In this document: positions 1 to 8,287 of the stretch, one piece after another
How the letters are laid out: each line of letters starts with the position of its first letter
How positions within the stretch are numbered: position 1 is the stretch's first letter
Origin: Gammaproteobacteria bacterium
Lineage (GTDB): Bacteria; Pseudomonadota; Gammaproteobacteria; Thiomicrospirales; Thiomicrospiraceae
NCBI GenBank assembly: GCA_014763665.1
Contig: JACXUY010000009.1
Location: forward strand, 1 to 43,454
Direction: 5' to 3'
Length of the DNA: 43,454 nucleotides
Program-made: the position numbers and the translations under genes
Notes under the pieces: model-generated
What the model was told of the DNA's origin: nothing
Seen by the model: the letters and a program-made list of their open reading frames with translations, nothing else
The model's database searches: none

Positions 1-1
1 T

Positions 2-199
2 ATCATGGAAATCAAACGTGATACCTCTGCAACCTACGATAGCTCGCAAGACAATCCTGCCCTAAAGCAAATTATTGAAAATAACTATGCTCAAAAATAC
101 TTAGTGCAACAAGAACAGGGTAAAAAGATCATTCAACTGGGATTGGTATTCAATACCAATGCACGGAATTTGGTGGCTTTTGATGCATTAAGCTGCTAA
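2..199 (+). CDS. C-terminal fragment of a PD-(D/E)XK nuclease-domain protein (5' end outside window)
   Basis: The reading frame is open at the left edge, so only the last 66 codons are present. The visible part begins I-M-E-I-K-R-D, which fits the E-x-K half of a PD-(D/E)XK active site. It continues with the pattern AL-x-QI-x(5)-YA-x-KYL, then KKI-x-x-LGL-x-F and N-x-R-N. That order is the C-terminal signature I know from the PDDEXK_9 (formerly DUF1703) domain, usually fused behind an AAA-type ATPase domain. The ATPase part would lie upstream of this window and cannot be checked. These proteins often occur in several copies per genome and their role is not settled. The internal ATG at position 5 is unlikely to be the true start because it sits inside the catalytic motif. 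Confidence 0.6.
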   Translation: MMEIKRDTSATYDSSQDNPALKQIIENNYAQKYLVQQEQGKKIIQLGLVFNTNARNLVAFDALSC

Positions 200-238
200 A
201 AAAGTTACCACACATTAGTGTGAAGGTTCGTGCTAGGG

Positions 239-289
239 TTGTATCTTGTTGCAGGAAGGCGAGTCCCTCGGCCATCCATGAGATACAGG
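239..289. other. Imperfect inverted repeat / hairpin next to the dispersed 35-nt repeat
   Basis: TGTATCT (241-247) can pair with AGATACA (281-287). Inside this loop GGCGAG (258-263) can pair with CTCGGCC (267-273) around TCC, with one bulged base. The element lies between two convergent genes and its right arm overlaps the 35-nt repeat at 274-308. No clear T-tract follows on either strand, so it is not a convincing intrinsic terminator. Confidence 0.35.
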
Positions 290-308
290 GATTTTAGATG
301 ATTATCAC
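274..308 (+). repeat. Dispersed 35-nt repeat, copy 1
   Basis: This stretch matches 30958-30992 at 32 of 35 positions. The three differences are C/A at 277, G/A at 300 and C/A at 306. The core ATGAGATACAGGGATTTT is identical in both. Both copies are intergenic and lie in the same orientation in this window, about 30.7 kb apart. No coding function is apparent. Confidence 0.75.
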
Positions 309-316
309 TCAGTTAA

Positions 317-1159
317 TCAGTTAATCCCCGACAACGATTGATTCAATCCAGAAGTAATAAGCTGACCGATCAGTTTATCTGCATCAAAATCTTGCTGCCA
401 AATTTCTTGAATAACCTGCCAAGCATGGTGATTCCCTTTAACAGCCAAATCAGTCAATTTTGTCAGAACATAATCATCGTCACCATCATGACCAAAATTG
501 AAAATAAGCTCAACCGCCATCAGAATCAATTTATCGCTGTTCGATGCCAGCATGTCACTGAAAATAAAGTTTTTACCATCGACACTAAGAGAATCATCAT
601 CCAATTCAGACAGCGAATTTAAAAAACCCTTATCGTACAAGTCTTCAAAAAAATGATGCGCTCTTTCAATAAGATACTTCTTAGCCAACTCATTATCATT
701 GAAGGATTCTTTAACCTTTCTGAACATCAACAGACTTGCTTCACTGGGTTCGCTCATCAGAGATAGCCAATGATCAATCAATACTAAGGCGCTTTTCTCA
801 TCCTGGTCATTAAATTCGAACAGTAAACAAGTGGCTGTATCACAAATCAACTCGCACAATTCTGTAAAGGATTCACAGGCATTTACTTTCTCTGGCAAGA
901 GTTCATCCACTTTTTTGGCCAACAGCATGAGCACATAGCCAACAGCAATCACACGATGAAAGCCAATAGATTCAATTTCATCCATTAATTCGATGAGTTT
1001 TTGAGCGCTGATAGGGAATCGATAACCTCGATTGTATAAATGCTCACCAATCAAACGAAGAGCCACAGGTAAACCAGATTCATCACCTAACCTAGCACCC
1101 TGAAACATGGCTGTTCGAATGTCATTTGCTAAGCTATTTTCAACAGTCGAGGTCATCAT
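317..1159 (-). CDS. Hypothetical acidic protein, 280 aa
   Basis: I do not recognise this family. The protein is rich in Leu, Asp and Glu, appears all-helical and has no signal peptide or membrane segment, so it is probably cytoplasmic. The central and C-terminal parts contain acidic runs such as ELDDDS and HDGDDD. Two adjacent ATG codons form the start; GGGAG lies about 8 nt upstream on the minus strand. It follows lpdA by 47 nt in the same direction, so it could be the last gene of the pyruvate dehydrogenase transcript, though nothing in its sequence links it to that complex. Two copies of AGTTAATC (311-318 and 319-326) abut the stop codon. The frame is intact and long, so I regard it as a real gene of unknown role. 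Confidence 0.7.
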   Translation of the reverse strand: MMTSTVENSLANDIRTAMFQGARLGDESGLPVALRLIGEHLYNRGYRFPISAQKLIELMDEIESIGFHRVIAVGYVLMLLAKKVDELLPEKVNACESFTELCELICDTATCLLFEFNDQDEKSALVLIDHWLSLMSEPSEASLLMFRKVKESFNDNELAKKYLIERAHHFFEDLYDKGFLNSLSELDDDSLSVDGKNFIFSDMLASNSDKLILMAVELIFNFGHDGDDDYVLTKLTDLAVKGNHHAWQVIQEIWQQDFDADKLIGQLITSGLNQSLSGIN

Positions 1160-1206
1160 TATGTTGCTCCCAGTCTAGCCATAGACAGTTTGTCTCTTTT
1201 AAAAAA

Positions 1207-2967
1207 TCACTTCTTACGATGTTTGGGTGCAATCAAATCCGTAATGGTTCCTTCTGCCATTTCAGCAGCAAAAGCAAAGGTTTCAGACAAGGTAGGATGA
1301 GGATGAATGGTTAAGGCAATGTCAGCCATATCAGCCCCCATTTCCAACGCAAGTGATGCTTCAGCTACCAACTCACCCGCATTCGGCCCAGTCATGGCCG
1401 CACCTAATAAACGATGGGTTTTGGCATCAAAAATGGCTTTGCTCATGCCTTCATCTCGACCTAAGCTCAAACTACGACCGCTAGCTGCCCAAGGGAAGAT
1501 ACCGACTTCAATCTCAAAGCCCTTTTCCTTAGCCTCACGCTCCGTCATGCCAACCCACGCCACTTCCGGATCAGTGTAGGCAACCGAAGGAATGCTAACC
1601 GGCGTGAATGCTGATGGCAAGCCACAAATCACTTCTGCCGCTACCTTACCTTCATGTACCGCTTTATGCGCTAACATCGGCTGACCGATAATATCACCAA
1701 TGGCATAAATATGATCGACATTGGTTTTCTGACGCTGATCAACAGGAATAAAGCCACGTTCCGTTACCATGACGCCTGCTTTTTCAGCATCGATCATCGC
1801 ACCATTTGGCGCACGACCGACCGCCACTAGCACCGCATCAAAATCTTCTTGCCAAGTCTTATCGCCTTCGCCCACAAAAGTAACACTCAAGGCTTCTGGC
1901 TTGGCTTCGACAGCCGTTACTTTGGTTTTCAGATGAATGGCCTTGTATTTGGGTTTGATGCGCTTGACCAGCGGACGTACCATATCCGGATCAGCACCCG
2001 GAATCAGCTGATCCATTAACTCAACGACGGTAATTTCCGAACCCAAAGCACCATATACCTGTGCCATTTCCAAACCAATAATACCGCCACCCAAAATGAG
2101 TAAGCGATTCGGAATAGTCTGTAAATTCAAGGCATCAGTTGAATCCCAAACACGAGGATCATCATGCGGAATGAACGGCAATTTAATGACACGAGAACCA
2201 GCGGCAATAATGGCTTGTTCAAAACGAATCGTTTTAACTATGCCTTCTTTGTCTGTAACGGCTAGCGTATGACTATCGGAAAAAGCGCCCAAACCATGCA
2301 CCACTTGCACTTTACGTTGCTTAGCCAAGCCCATTAGGCCTGTGGTGAGTTTTTTAATGACACTTTCTTTGAAGCCACGCATTTTATCTAAATCGATTTG
2401 TGGCTCGGCAAAGCTAATACCATGTGCGCCCATTTCCTTGGTTTCATTGAGAATGTGTGACATATGTAACAAGGTCTTTGAAGGAATACAGCCGACATTC
2501 AGACATACGCCACCAATCACATCATAACGCTCGATCAAAATGACCTGCTTGCCCAAATCGGCTGCACGAAAAGCGGCAGTGTAACCACCGGGACCACCAC
2601 CTAACACTAATACTTCGCAGTGCATGTCCGCATCACCTGTCACAGGCAAGGCCGAAGGCACACTATTCGTAGTTTCACTGGCAGGTTTAGCCGTCTGCTT
2701 TTCCGCTTCACTCAATTTAGCCGTACTAGAGCTGGCCATTTGACCAATGACCACGCCTGTATTGATGATATCGCCAACTTTAACACTGAGCGAGGCGATT
2801 TTTCCCGAATGCGGGCTGGGAATCTCCATTGTCGCTTTGTCGCTCTCTAGCGTGATCAGCGGCTGATCAATCGATACATCCTCACCGGCGCTAACCAGAA
2901 TCTCAATCACACGAACGTCTTTAAAATCGCCCAAATCAGGAATCTTAATATCAATAATTTGTCCCAT
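1207..2967 (-). CDS. lpdA: Dihydrolipoyl dehydrogenase (E3) with N-terminal lipoyl domain
   Basis: This is the E3 component of pyruvate dehydrogenase; it reoxidises dihydrolipoyl groups with FAD and NAD+. At 586 aa it is about 110 residues longer than a plain E3. The extra part is an N-terminal lipoyl domain (about 1-80, lipoyl lysine K44 in ESDKATMEIP) joined by an Ala/Ser/Thr linker (80-112). The E3 core shows the FAD motif GGGPGG at 123-128, the redox disulfide C155/C160 in GGVCLNVGCIPSK, the NAD motif GGGIIG from 293, and the active-site HPHPTLSE with H557 and E562. AAGGAG lies 6 nt before the ATG. It starts 9 nt after the aceF stop, in the order aceE-aceF-lpdA. Lipoyl-E3 fusions are known from Neisseria and some betaproteobacteria. 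The identity is secure. Confidence 0.97.
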   Translation of the reverse strand: MGQIIDIKIPDLGDFKDVRVIEILVSAGEDVSIDQPLITLESDKATMEIPSPHSGKIASLSVKVGDIINTGVVIGQMASSSTAKLSEAEKQTAKPASETTNSVPSALPVTGDADMHCEVLVLGGGPGGYTAAFRAADLGKQVILIERYDVIGGVCLNVGCIPSKTLLHMSHILNETKEMGAHGISFAEPQIDLDKMRGFKESVIKKLTTGLMGLAKQRKVQVVHGLGAFSDSHTLAVTDKEGIVKTIRFEQAIIAAGSRVIKLPFIPHDDPRVWDSTDALNLQTIPNRLLILGGGIIGLEMAQVYGALGSEITVVELMDQLIPGADPDMVRPLVKRIKPKYKAIHLKTKVTAVEAKPEALSVTFVGEGDKTWQEDFDAVLVAVGRAPNGAMIDAEKAGVMVTERGFIPVDQRQKTNVDHIYAIGDIIGQPMLAHKAVHEGKVAAEVICGLPSAFTPVSIPSVAYTDPEVAWVGMTEREAKEKGFEIEVGIFPWAASGRSLSLGRDEGMSKAIFDAKTHRLLGAAMTGPNAGELVAEASLALEMGADMADIALTIHPHPTLSETFAFAAEMAEGTITDLIAPKHRKK

Positions 2968-2976
2968 ATTCGCTCC

Positions 2977-4287
2977 TTACAACAGCAATTGACGAATATC
3001 GGTCAGCATTTGACCCAAATAAGTGGTAAAACGAACGCCTTGCGCACCGTCAATCACACGATGATCGTAAGACATGGAAAACGGCATTATCAAGCGCGGT
3101 TCAAAGCTTGAACCATTCCATACCGGCTGCATTTTCGCTTTAGAAACCCCTAGAATAGCCACTTCAGGCGCATTCACAATTGGTGTAAACTGAGTGCCGC
3201 CAATACCACCTAGGCTAGAAATGGAGAAAGTCGCTCCTGACATATCAGCAGGAGACAACTTACCTTCACGCGCTTTATGACTGAGTTCTTTCAAGGCTTC
3301 TGCCAATTCCCAAACTGACTTTTTATCTGCATCACGAATGACAGGAACAACCAAGCCATTGGGTGTGTCTACCGCCACACCAATATGGTAATACTGCTTA
3401 AGAATCAGATTCTCACCATCGGCAGATAAAGAAGCATTCACCTGTGGGAACTTCTTCAAGGCTGCAATCGCTGCTTTGATAACGAAAATCAGCGGTGTCA
3501 CACCCACACCACGAGCTTTCGCTTGCTCTTTTAAGCTGGTGCGGAAAGCTTCCATTTCGGTAATGTCGCATTCATCGAACTGAGTAACATGGGGAACATT
3601 CAGCCAGCAAGCGTGCAGATGCTTACCCGAAATTTTCTTAATACGTGATAATGGCTCAGAAGCAATCTCACCAAAATCAGCAAAGTTAGGCTGTTTGATG
3701 GATGGGATACCCATACCGCCTGCAGCGCCAGCCGAATTCGGTAAGGCTTTAGCACCAGACATCACACCCTTAACAAAGGCTTGTACATCATCTTTACTGA
3801 TACGCCCCTTAACCCCTGTGCCTGTCACTAAGGACAAATCCACACCCAACTCACGGGCAAACAAACGAACCGATGGGCTGGCATGTGCCTTAGCACCCGC
3901 AACAGGTGCATTAATCGGTTTTTCTACTGGCATAGTGGGTGCTGGAGTTGGCGTTTGAACTGCTGTCGATACTGGAGCTGAGGCAGGGGCTACTGGTGGT
4001 GCAGAAGTTGGCTGAGGTGCAACAGTGGTTTGAACCGCAGCTACTGACTCATCCGCTTCGATATCGGCAATCAGCACCCCCGTGCTCACCTTATCACCCA
4101 CTTTCACTTTCAGGCTAACGATTTTACCGGCCATCGGCGAAGGAATTTCCATCGTTGCTTTGTCGCTTTCTAATACCAACAAGGCATCATCAACGGCAAC
4201 CACATCACCTTCTTTCACTAAAATTTCAATGACATCAACGCCCTTAAAGTCGCCGATATCTGGGAGAAGCATTGGTTTAATAGACAT
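2977..4287 (-). CDS. aceF: Pyruvate dehydrogenase E2, dihydrolipoyl acetyltransferase
   Basis: This is the core enzyme that moves the acetyl group from lipoyl to CoA. The 436-aa protein has one lipoyl domain (1-80, K43 in ESDKATMEIP), an Ala/Pro-rich flexible linker (about 85-130), a peripheral-subunit-binding domain (136-173, SPSVRLFARELGVD then GRISKDDV) and the trimeric acetyltransferase domain to the end. The catalytic motif is DHRVIDG with H409 and D413. The start is placed at ATG 4287, not the longer frame from 4314, because GGGGAGGA sits 8 nt upstream of it and the longer frame overlaps the end of aceE. E. coli AceF has three lipoyl domains. Here E2 has one and E3 supplies another, so the complex distributes its swinging arms over two subunits. 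Confidence 0.97.
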   Translation of the reverse strand: MSIKPMLLPDIGDFKGVDVIEILVKEGDVVAVDDALLVLESDKATMEIPSPMAGKIVSLKVKVGDKVSTGVLIADIEADESVAAVQTTVAPQPTSAPPVAPASAPVSTAVQTPTPAPTMPVEKPINAPVAGAKAHASPSVRLFARELGVDLSLVTGTGVKGRISKDDVQAFVKGVMSGAKALPNSAGAAGGMGIPSIKQPNFADFGEIASEPLSRIKKISGKHLHACWLNVPHVTQFDECDITEMEAFRTSLKEQAKARGVGVTPLIFVIKAAIAALKKFPQVNASLSADGENLILKQYYHIGVAVDTPNGLVVPVIRDADKKSVWELAEALKELSHKAREGKLSPADMSGATFSISSLGGIGGTQFTPIVNAPEVAILGVSKAKMQPVWNGSSFEPRLIMPFSMSYDHRVIDGAQGVRFTTYLGQMLTDIRQLLL

Positions 4288-4301
4288 ACTGCATCCTCCC
4301 C

Positions 4302-6959
4302 TTAAACTGTCCAAGGTGCGGGTTTATCCGCATCGATATCATAACGTACAATCGCATCAGCGACCATTTGAGCAGGCACTTCGCCACGATCCGCCAAAGC
4401 CTTGAGTGTTGCAATAACAATATAATGCGCATTGACTTCAAAGAACTGACGTAGTTGAGCGCGTGTATCCGAACGACCAAAGCCATCGGTTCCCAAAACC
4501 ACAAAATCACTTGGAACAAAGGCACGAACTTGATCGGCATAAGCTCGTAGGTAGTCTGTTGCCGCAATCACCGGCCCTTCACTACCCGCTAACTGTTTAG
4601 TAATAAACGGAACGCGTTTATGTTCGAGCGGATGCAAGGTATTCCAACGCTCACACTCATCACCGTCTCGTTTGAGTAAATTGAAGCTGGTTGCTGACCA
4701 AACGTCGGCCTGAACACCCCAATCTTGCGACAGGAGTTCTGCTGCTTTAATCACCTCACGTAAAATCGTACCCGAACCCATTAACTGAGCACGAGGACCC
4801 CCTCCAGAGGCTTCAGAAAAACGATACAGCCCCTGAATAATCTGATCTTCGACACCAGCTGGCATGGCAGGATGCTCATAATTTTCATTCATCACGGTGA
4901 CATAGTAGAAGACTTTGTCTTTTTCGGCCGTCATGCGACGTAAGCCGTCTTGAACAATCACCGCCAATTCATAAGCAAAGGTCGGATCGTAAGTCATACA
5001 GTTAGGTACTTGACCAAACTGGATCAGGTTGTGACCGTCTTGATGTTGCAGACCCTCACCCGCCAAAGTGGTACGACCGGCAGTACCACCAAGCATAAAG
5101 CCACGCGCTTGAGAGTCGCCCGCTGCCCACACCAAATCGCCAATTCGTTGGAAACCAAACATCGAGTAATAAATGTAAAAAGGAATCATCGCTACGCCAT
5201 GATTGGCATAGCTGGTTGCGGCCGCGATCCAAGAGGACATAGCGCCCGCTTCGTTAATGCCTTCTTGTAACACCTGACCATTCTGTGCTTGCTTGTACCA
5301 CATCACTTGGTTGGCATCGACTGGCTCGTAAAGCTGACCTGCCGGATCATAAATACCCACTTGGCGGAACAGACCTTCCATACCAAAGGTACGCGCCTCA
5401 TCAGGAATAATAGGTACAACGCGTGGACCAACCGCTTTATCTCGCAACAACACCGCTAAAATACGCACAAAGGCCATGGTGGTTGACATGGTGCGTTCAC
5501 CCGTTCCCTGCAACAATGCATCAAAAGCCGACAACTCTGGTACAGGCAATGTCTCCGAACGATCCTGACGAGAAGGCAAATAGCCACCCAAAGCAGCACG
5601 ACGCTCATGTAAATAGCTCATCACTGCTGAATCGTCTTGTGGCTTATAGAAAGGAACATTATCGAGTTCACTATCAGAAATGGGGATGCTAAAACGGTCA
5701 CGGAAATGACGTAACCCGTTGATGTCTAGTTTTTTCTGTTGGTGCGCAGCCATCGTACCCTCACCATACTCGCCCATGCCATAACCCTTAACTGTATGGG
5801 CTAGGATAACGGTAGGCTGACCTTGATGTTCGGTTGCCTGCTTGTAAGCCGCATAAATCTTACGTGGATCATGACCACCACGCGACAGCTTAAAGATTTC
5901 ATCGTCTGACATATCTTTGACAAGATCAGCCGTTTCTGGATACTTACCAAAGAAATGCTCACGCACATAGGCAGGACCGCGCGCTTTGTAGGCTTGATAC
6001 TCGCCATCAACCACTTCCATCATGCGCTGCATTAACTTACCAGACTTATCGCGTGCTAGTAAACCGTCCCACTCACTGCCCCAAACAACTTTAAGAACAT
6101 TCCAGCCAGCACCTCGGAAGTTGCCTTCTAATTCTTGAATAATTTTGCCATTACCACGAACGGGGCCATCCAGACGTTGCAAGTTACAGTTAACAACAAA
6201 AATTAAATTATCTAATTGCTCACGATTTGCTAAAGCTATCGCACCTTGCGATTCAGGCTCGTCCATTTCGCCATCACCCAGGAAGGCCCAGACTTTACGT
6301 CCTGTTGCATCAATCAAACCACGCGCATGCATATACTTCATAAAGCGTGCTTGATAAATCGCCATTAATGGACCAAGCCCCATCGATACCGTAGGGAACT
6401 GCCAAAAATCAGGCATCAACCAAGGGTGAGGATAAGAAGATAAACCTCCGCCATCGACTTCTTGGCGGAATTTGCCCAAATCTTCCTCGGTTAAACGACC
6501 TTCCATGAAGGCACGAGCATACATACCGGGCGATGTGTGACCTTGGAAGAAAATCATATCGGCGCCCGTTGGTGCATCGGGACCTTTAAAGAAGTGGTTA
6601 AAACCCACTTCATAAAGGGTTGCGCTAGAGGCAAAAGAGGCAATATGACCACCCAATTCAGTCGATAAACGATTGGCTTTTACCACCATCGCCATCGCAT
6701 TCCAACGAATCAATGAACGTAAACGACCCTCTATTTCTTGATCGCCCGGATAAGCTGTTTGTTGCTCAGCGGGAATGGTGTTGATGTAAGGGGTATTCGC
6801 ACTGTAAAGGGTATCAATGCCATATTTGCGCGCGTGAGCGATTAGACTATTGATGAGATGTTGTGCTTTCTCCGTTCCTTCAAACTCCACCACCGACGCA
6901 AGGGCATCCAACCACTCTTGCGTTTCTTGTGGATCGAGGTCAACAAAGGTTTCGCTCAT
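4302..6959 (-). CDS. aceE: Pyruvate dehydrogenase E1, homodimeric type
   Basis: This thiamine-diphosphate enzyme decarboxylates pyruvate and acetylates the E2 lipoyl groups. At 885 aa it has the normal length for the homodimeric E1 of gammaproteobacteria. The ThDP/Mg motif runs from GDG at 228-230 to NCN at 257-259, and QGHTSPGMYARA from 139 carries the conserved active-site histidine H141. No gap or frameshift is visible. GAGGAAG is 5-6 nt upstream of the ATG. It is the first gene of aceE-aceF-lpdA on the minus strand, with only 14 nt before aceF. The 141-nt gap upstream separates it from a HAD phosphatase gene, so the PDH promoter probably lies there. That gap contains a TATAAA box on the minus strand but I could not assign a convincing -35. 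No PdhR-type operator was recognised. Confidence 0.98.
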   Translation of the reverse strand: MSETFVDLDPQETQEWLDALASVVEFEGTEKAQHLINSLIAHARKYGIDTLYSANTPYINTIPAEQQTAYPGDQEIEGRLRSLIRWNAMAMVVKANRLSTELGGHIASFASSATLYEVGFNHFFKGPDAPTGADMIFFQGHTSPGMYARAFMEGRLTEEDLGKFRQEVDGGGLSSYPHPWLMPDFWQFPTVSMGLGPLMAIYQARFMKYMHARGLIDATGRKVWAFLGDGEMDEPESQGAIALANREQLDNLIFVVNCNLQRLDGPVRGNGKIIQELEGNFRGAGWNVLKVVWGSEWDGLLARDKSGKLMQRMMEVVDGEYQAYKARGPAYVREHFFGKYPETADLVKDMSDDEIFKLSRGGHDPRKIYAAYKQATEHQGQPTVILAHTVKGYGMGEYGEGTMAAHQQKKLDINGLRHFRDRFSIPISDSELDNVPFYKPQDDSAVMSYLHERRAALGGYLPSRQDRSETLPVPELSAFDALLQGTGERTMSTTMAFVRILAVLLRDKAVGPRVVPIIPDEARTFGMEGLFRQVGIYDPAGQLYEPVDANQVMWYKQAQNGQVLQEGINEAGAMSSWIAAATSYANHGVAMIPFYIYYSMFGFQRIGDLVWAAGDSQARGFMLGGTAGRTTLAGEGLQHQDGHNLIQFGQVPNCMTYDPTFAYELAVIVQDGLRRMTAEKDKVFYYVTVMNENYEHPAMPAGVEDQIIQGLYRFSEASGGGPRAQLMGSGTILREVIKAAELLSQDWGVQADVWSATSFNLLKRDGDECERWNTLHPLEHKRVPFITKQLAGSEGPVIAATDYLRAYADQVRAFVPSDFVVLGTDGFGRSDTRAQLRQFFEVNAHYIVIATLKALADRGEVPAQMVADAIVRYDIDADKPAPWTV

Positions 6960-7100
6960 ATTTCTTCCTCATGGGGTCATGAAAATTAACACACCACGAA
7001 CACACGCAGACGGGTAAGTCAGGCAGGCATGCACTATGAGCCAGCCCTTTTATACGCCCATTCATGGCAAAATGATTTTAATATGATACCAGATATCCTG

Positions 7101-7763
7101 CTAAACTTCCCGCAGAGACATGATTGGCCATGCATGCGATTGTGCGTATTCACGCAAAACATCATCAGGATCAACCGCAATAGGATGGTTAACTTGTTGT
7201 AATAATGGCAAATCATTACGAGAGTCAGAATAGAACCAGGTTTCAGAGGGCGTGAAGCCTTTTTGCGCTAACCAGTGTTGCAAGCGCTGTATTTTTCCTT
7301 CTTGAAAACTGGGGATACCGACCACATCACCTAAGACATGCCCCTGTTCATCAAAGGCGGGATCGGTAGCAATAATTTCATCAATCCCTAACCAACGCAC
7401 AATGGGTTCGGTAATAAAACGATTGGTTGCGGTAATCACCAATAGCTGATGACCTTGGGAACGATGTTGTTCAATCAAGGCAAAGGCTTTGGGTAAGGCC
7501 AAAGGCTCAATAACCGTTTGCATAAACTCTTGGTGTAATGCCTTAAGTTGAGCTACCGGAATACCCACTAAAGGAGCAAGCGCAAAGCGCTGATAAGCAA
7601 TAATATCTAATTGACCTGACTTATAGTCTTCATAAAAAGCGGCATTTTGCGCTGCATAAGTCTGCGCATCAACCAAGCCCTTGCGCACCACAAACTCACC
7701 CCACTCATAATCACTATCGCCAGCGATAAGGGTATTATCCAAATCAAATATCGCTAATTTCAT
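7101..7763 (-). CDS. HAD-superfamily IB phosphatase
   Basis: This 220-aa protein carries all four HAD motifs: I, DLDNT with D7 and D9; II, T111 in VITATN; III, K157; IV, SDSRND with D180 and D184. The helical cap inserted after motif I and the overall length match the subfamily IB group that includes phosphoserine phosphatase SerB and related small phosphatases. Substrate specificity cannot be read from the sequence. SerB usually carries extra N-terminal sequence that is absent here, so I call only the family. GAGAAG precedes the ATG by about 8 nt. It lies upstream of aceE in the same direction, but the 141-nt gap argues against tight coupling. Confidence 0.85.
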   Translation of the reverse strand: MKLAIFDLDNTLIAGDSDYEWGEFVVRKGLVDAQTYAAQNAAFYEDYKSGQLDIIAYQRFALAPLVGIPVAQLKALHQEFMQTVIEPLALPKAFALIEQHRSQGHQLLVITATNRFITEPIVRWLGIDEIIATDPAFDEQGHVLGDVVGIPSFQEGKIQRLQHWLAQKGFTPSETWFYSDSRNDLPLLQQVNHPIAVDPDDVLREYAQSHAWPIMSLREV

Positions 7764-7880
7764 ATCCAGCTTCTCATGATTCTAAAAAATTTGATGCATG
7801 CTATACCATCTTGATCGGCATTAAAATGATTTTTAAAAAAAGACCACAATAGTCACGTCAACTCTAGCGGCGGCAACACC

Positions 7881-7909
7881 TTCCCATTCTATTGACAATA
7901 CCTTATGAT
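7881..7909 (+). promoter_or_regulatory. Possible promoter of the cytochrome c gene
   Basis: TATGAT (7904-7909) is a good -10 match. TTCCCA lies 17 nt upstream as a weak -35. A CTTGATCAAG palindrome (7934-7943) lies between this -10 and the ATG at 7956. The pairing is by eye only. Confidence 0.3.
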
Positions 7910-7955
7910 GATCTTGTACCACCATTAATAATACTTGATCAAGAGGGCTAATATC

Positions 7956-8228
7956 ATGTTGAAACCATTACTTTTTACAGGCATTTGCTTGAGCATCAGC
8001 GCACCCAGCTTTGCTAATACCGATCATGCCAAAAAACTCATTCAAACCAACTGCGTCAGCTGTCACCAAGCAGACGTTTACAAACGTGACAACCGCAAGG
8101 TTAAAAACCTAACCAGTCTAGCGACTTTTGTTGAGAACTGTAATACACAAACCTCCGCTGGCTGGTTTCCAGAAGATGTTGATGCGGTGGTTAAGTATTT
8201 AAACGCCAACTATTACAAATTTAAGTGA
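7956..8228 (+). CDS. Small periplasmic monohaem cytochrome c lacking methionine in the mature chain
   Basis: The 90-aa precursor has a signal peptide (about 1-20, cleavage after SFA) and one haem-binding motif, CVSCH at 33-37. The start is ATG 7956 with AGAGGG 8 nt upstream; the upstream TTG at 7935 lacks a binding site. The predicted mature protein has no methionine, so the usual Met axial ligand of class I cytochrome c is absent. The C-terminal half contains FVENCNTQ (59-66) followed by a helix ending YLNANYYKF. An NCN next to the terminal helix resembles my memory of SHP, the Asn-ligated haem protein of Rhodobacter, which would make N61 or N63 a candidate ligand; C62 is another. The redox partner is unknown. 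The gene appears to be transcribed alone and ends at a hairpin shared with rluB. Confidence 0.85.
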   Translation: MLKPLLFTGICLSISAPSFANTDHAKKLIQTNCVSCHQADVYKRDNRKVKNLTSLATFVENCNTQTSAGWFPEDVDAVVKYLNANYYKFK

Positions 8229-8238
8229 GACCAAGCAC

Positions 8239-8268
8239 AAAAAAGCCAGCAAATAAGCTGGCTTTTTT
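8239..8268. terminator. Bidirectional intrinsic terminator
   Basis: AGCCAGC and GCTGGCT flank the loop AAATAA, with an A-run before and a T-run after. It can therefore terminate the cytochrome gene on the plus strand and rluB on the minus strand. Confidence 0.88.
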
Positions 8269-8287
8269 GCATCATATTTCGTTCGCA

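Noticed and set aside
3695-3958. Long plus-strand frames antisense to aceF, aceE and other genes
   Set aside because: They lie opposite well-identified enzymes, have no ribosome binding sites or family motifs, and are by-products of the codon usage of the real genes.
4288-4314. N-terminal extension of AceF
   Set aside because: It would overlap the end of aceE, and the ribosome binding site GGGGAGGA lies inside it, directly before ATG 4287.
7934-7943. CTTGATCAAG palindrome as an FNR or CRP site
   Set aside because: FNR sites need four bases between the TTGAT and ATCAA halves, and here there are none. The palindrome also touches the ribosome binding site region. It may still be a site for another regulator.
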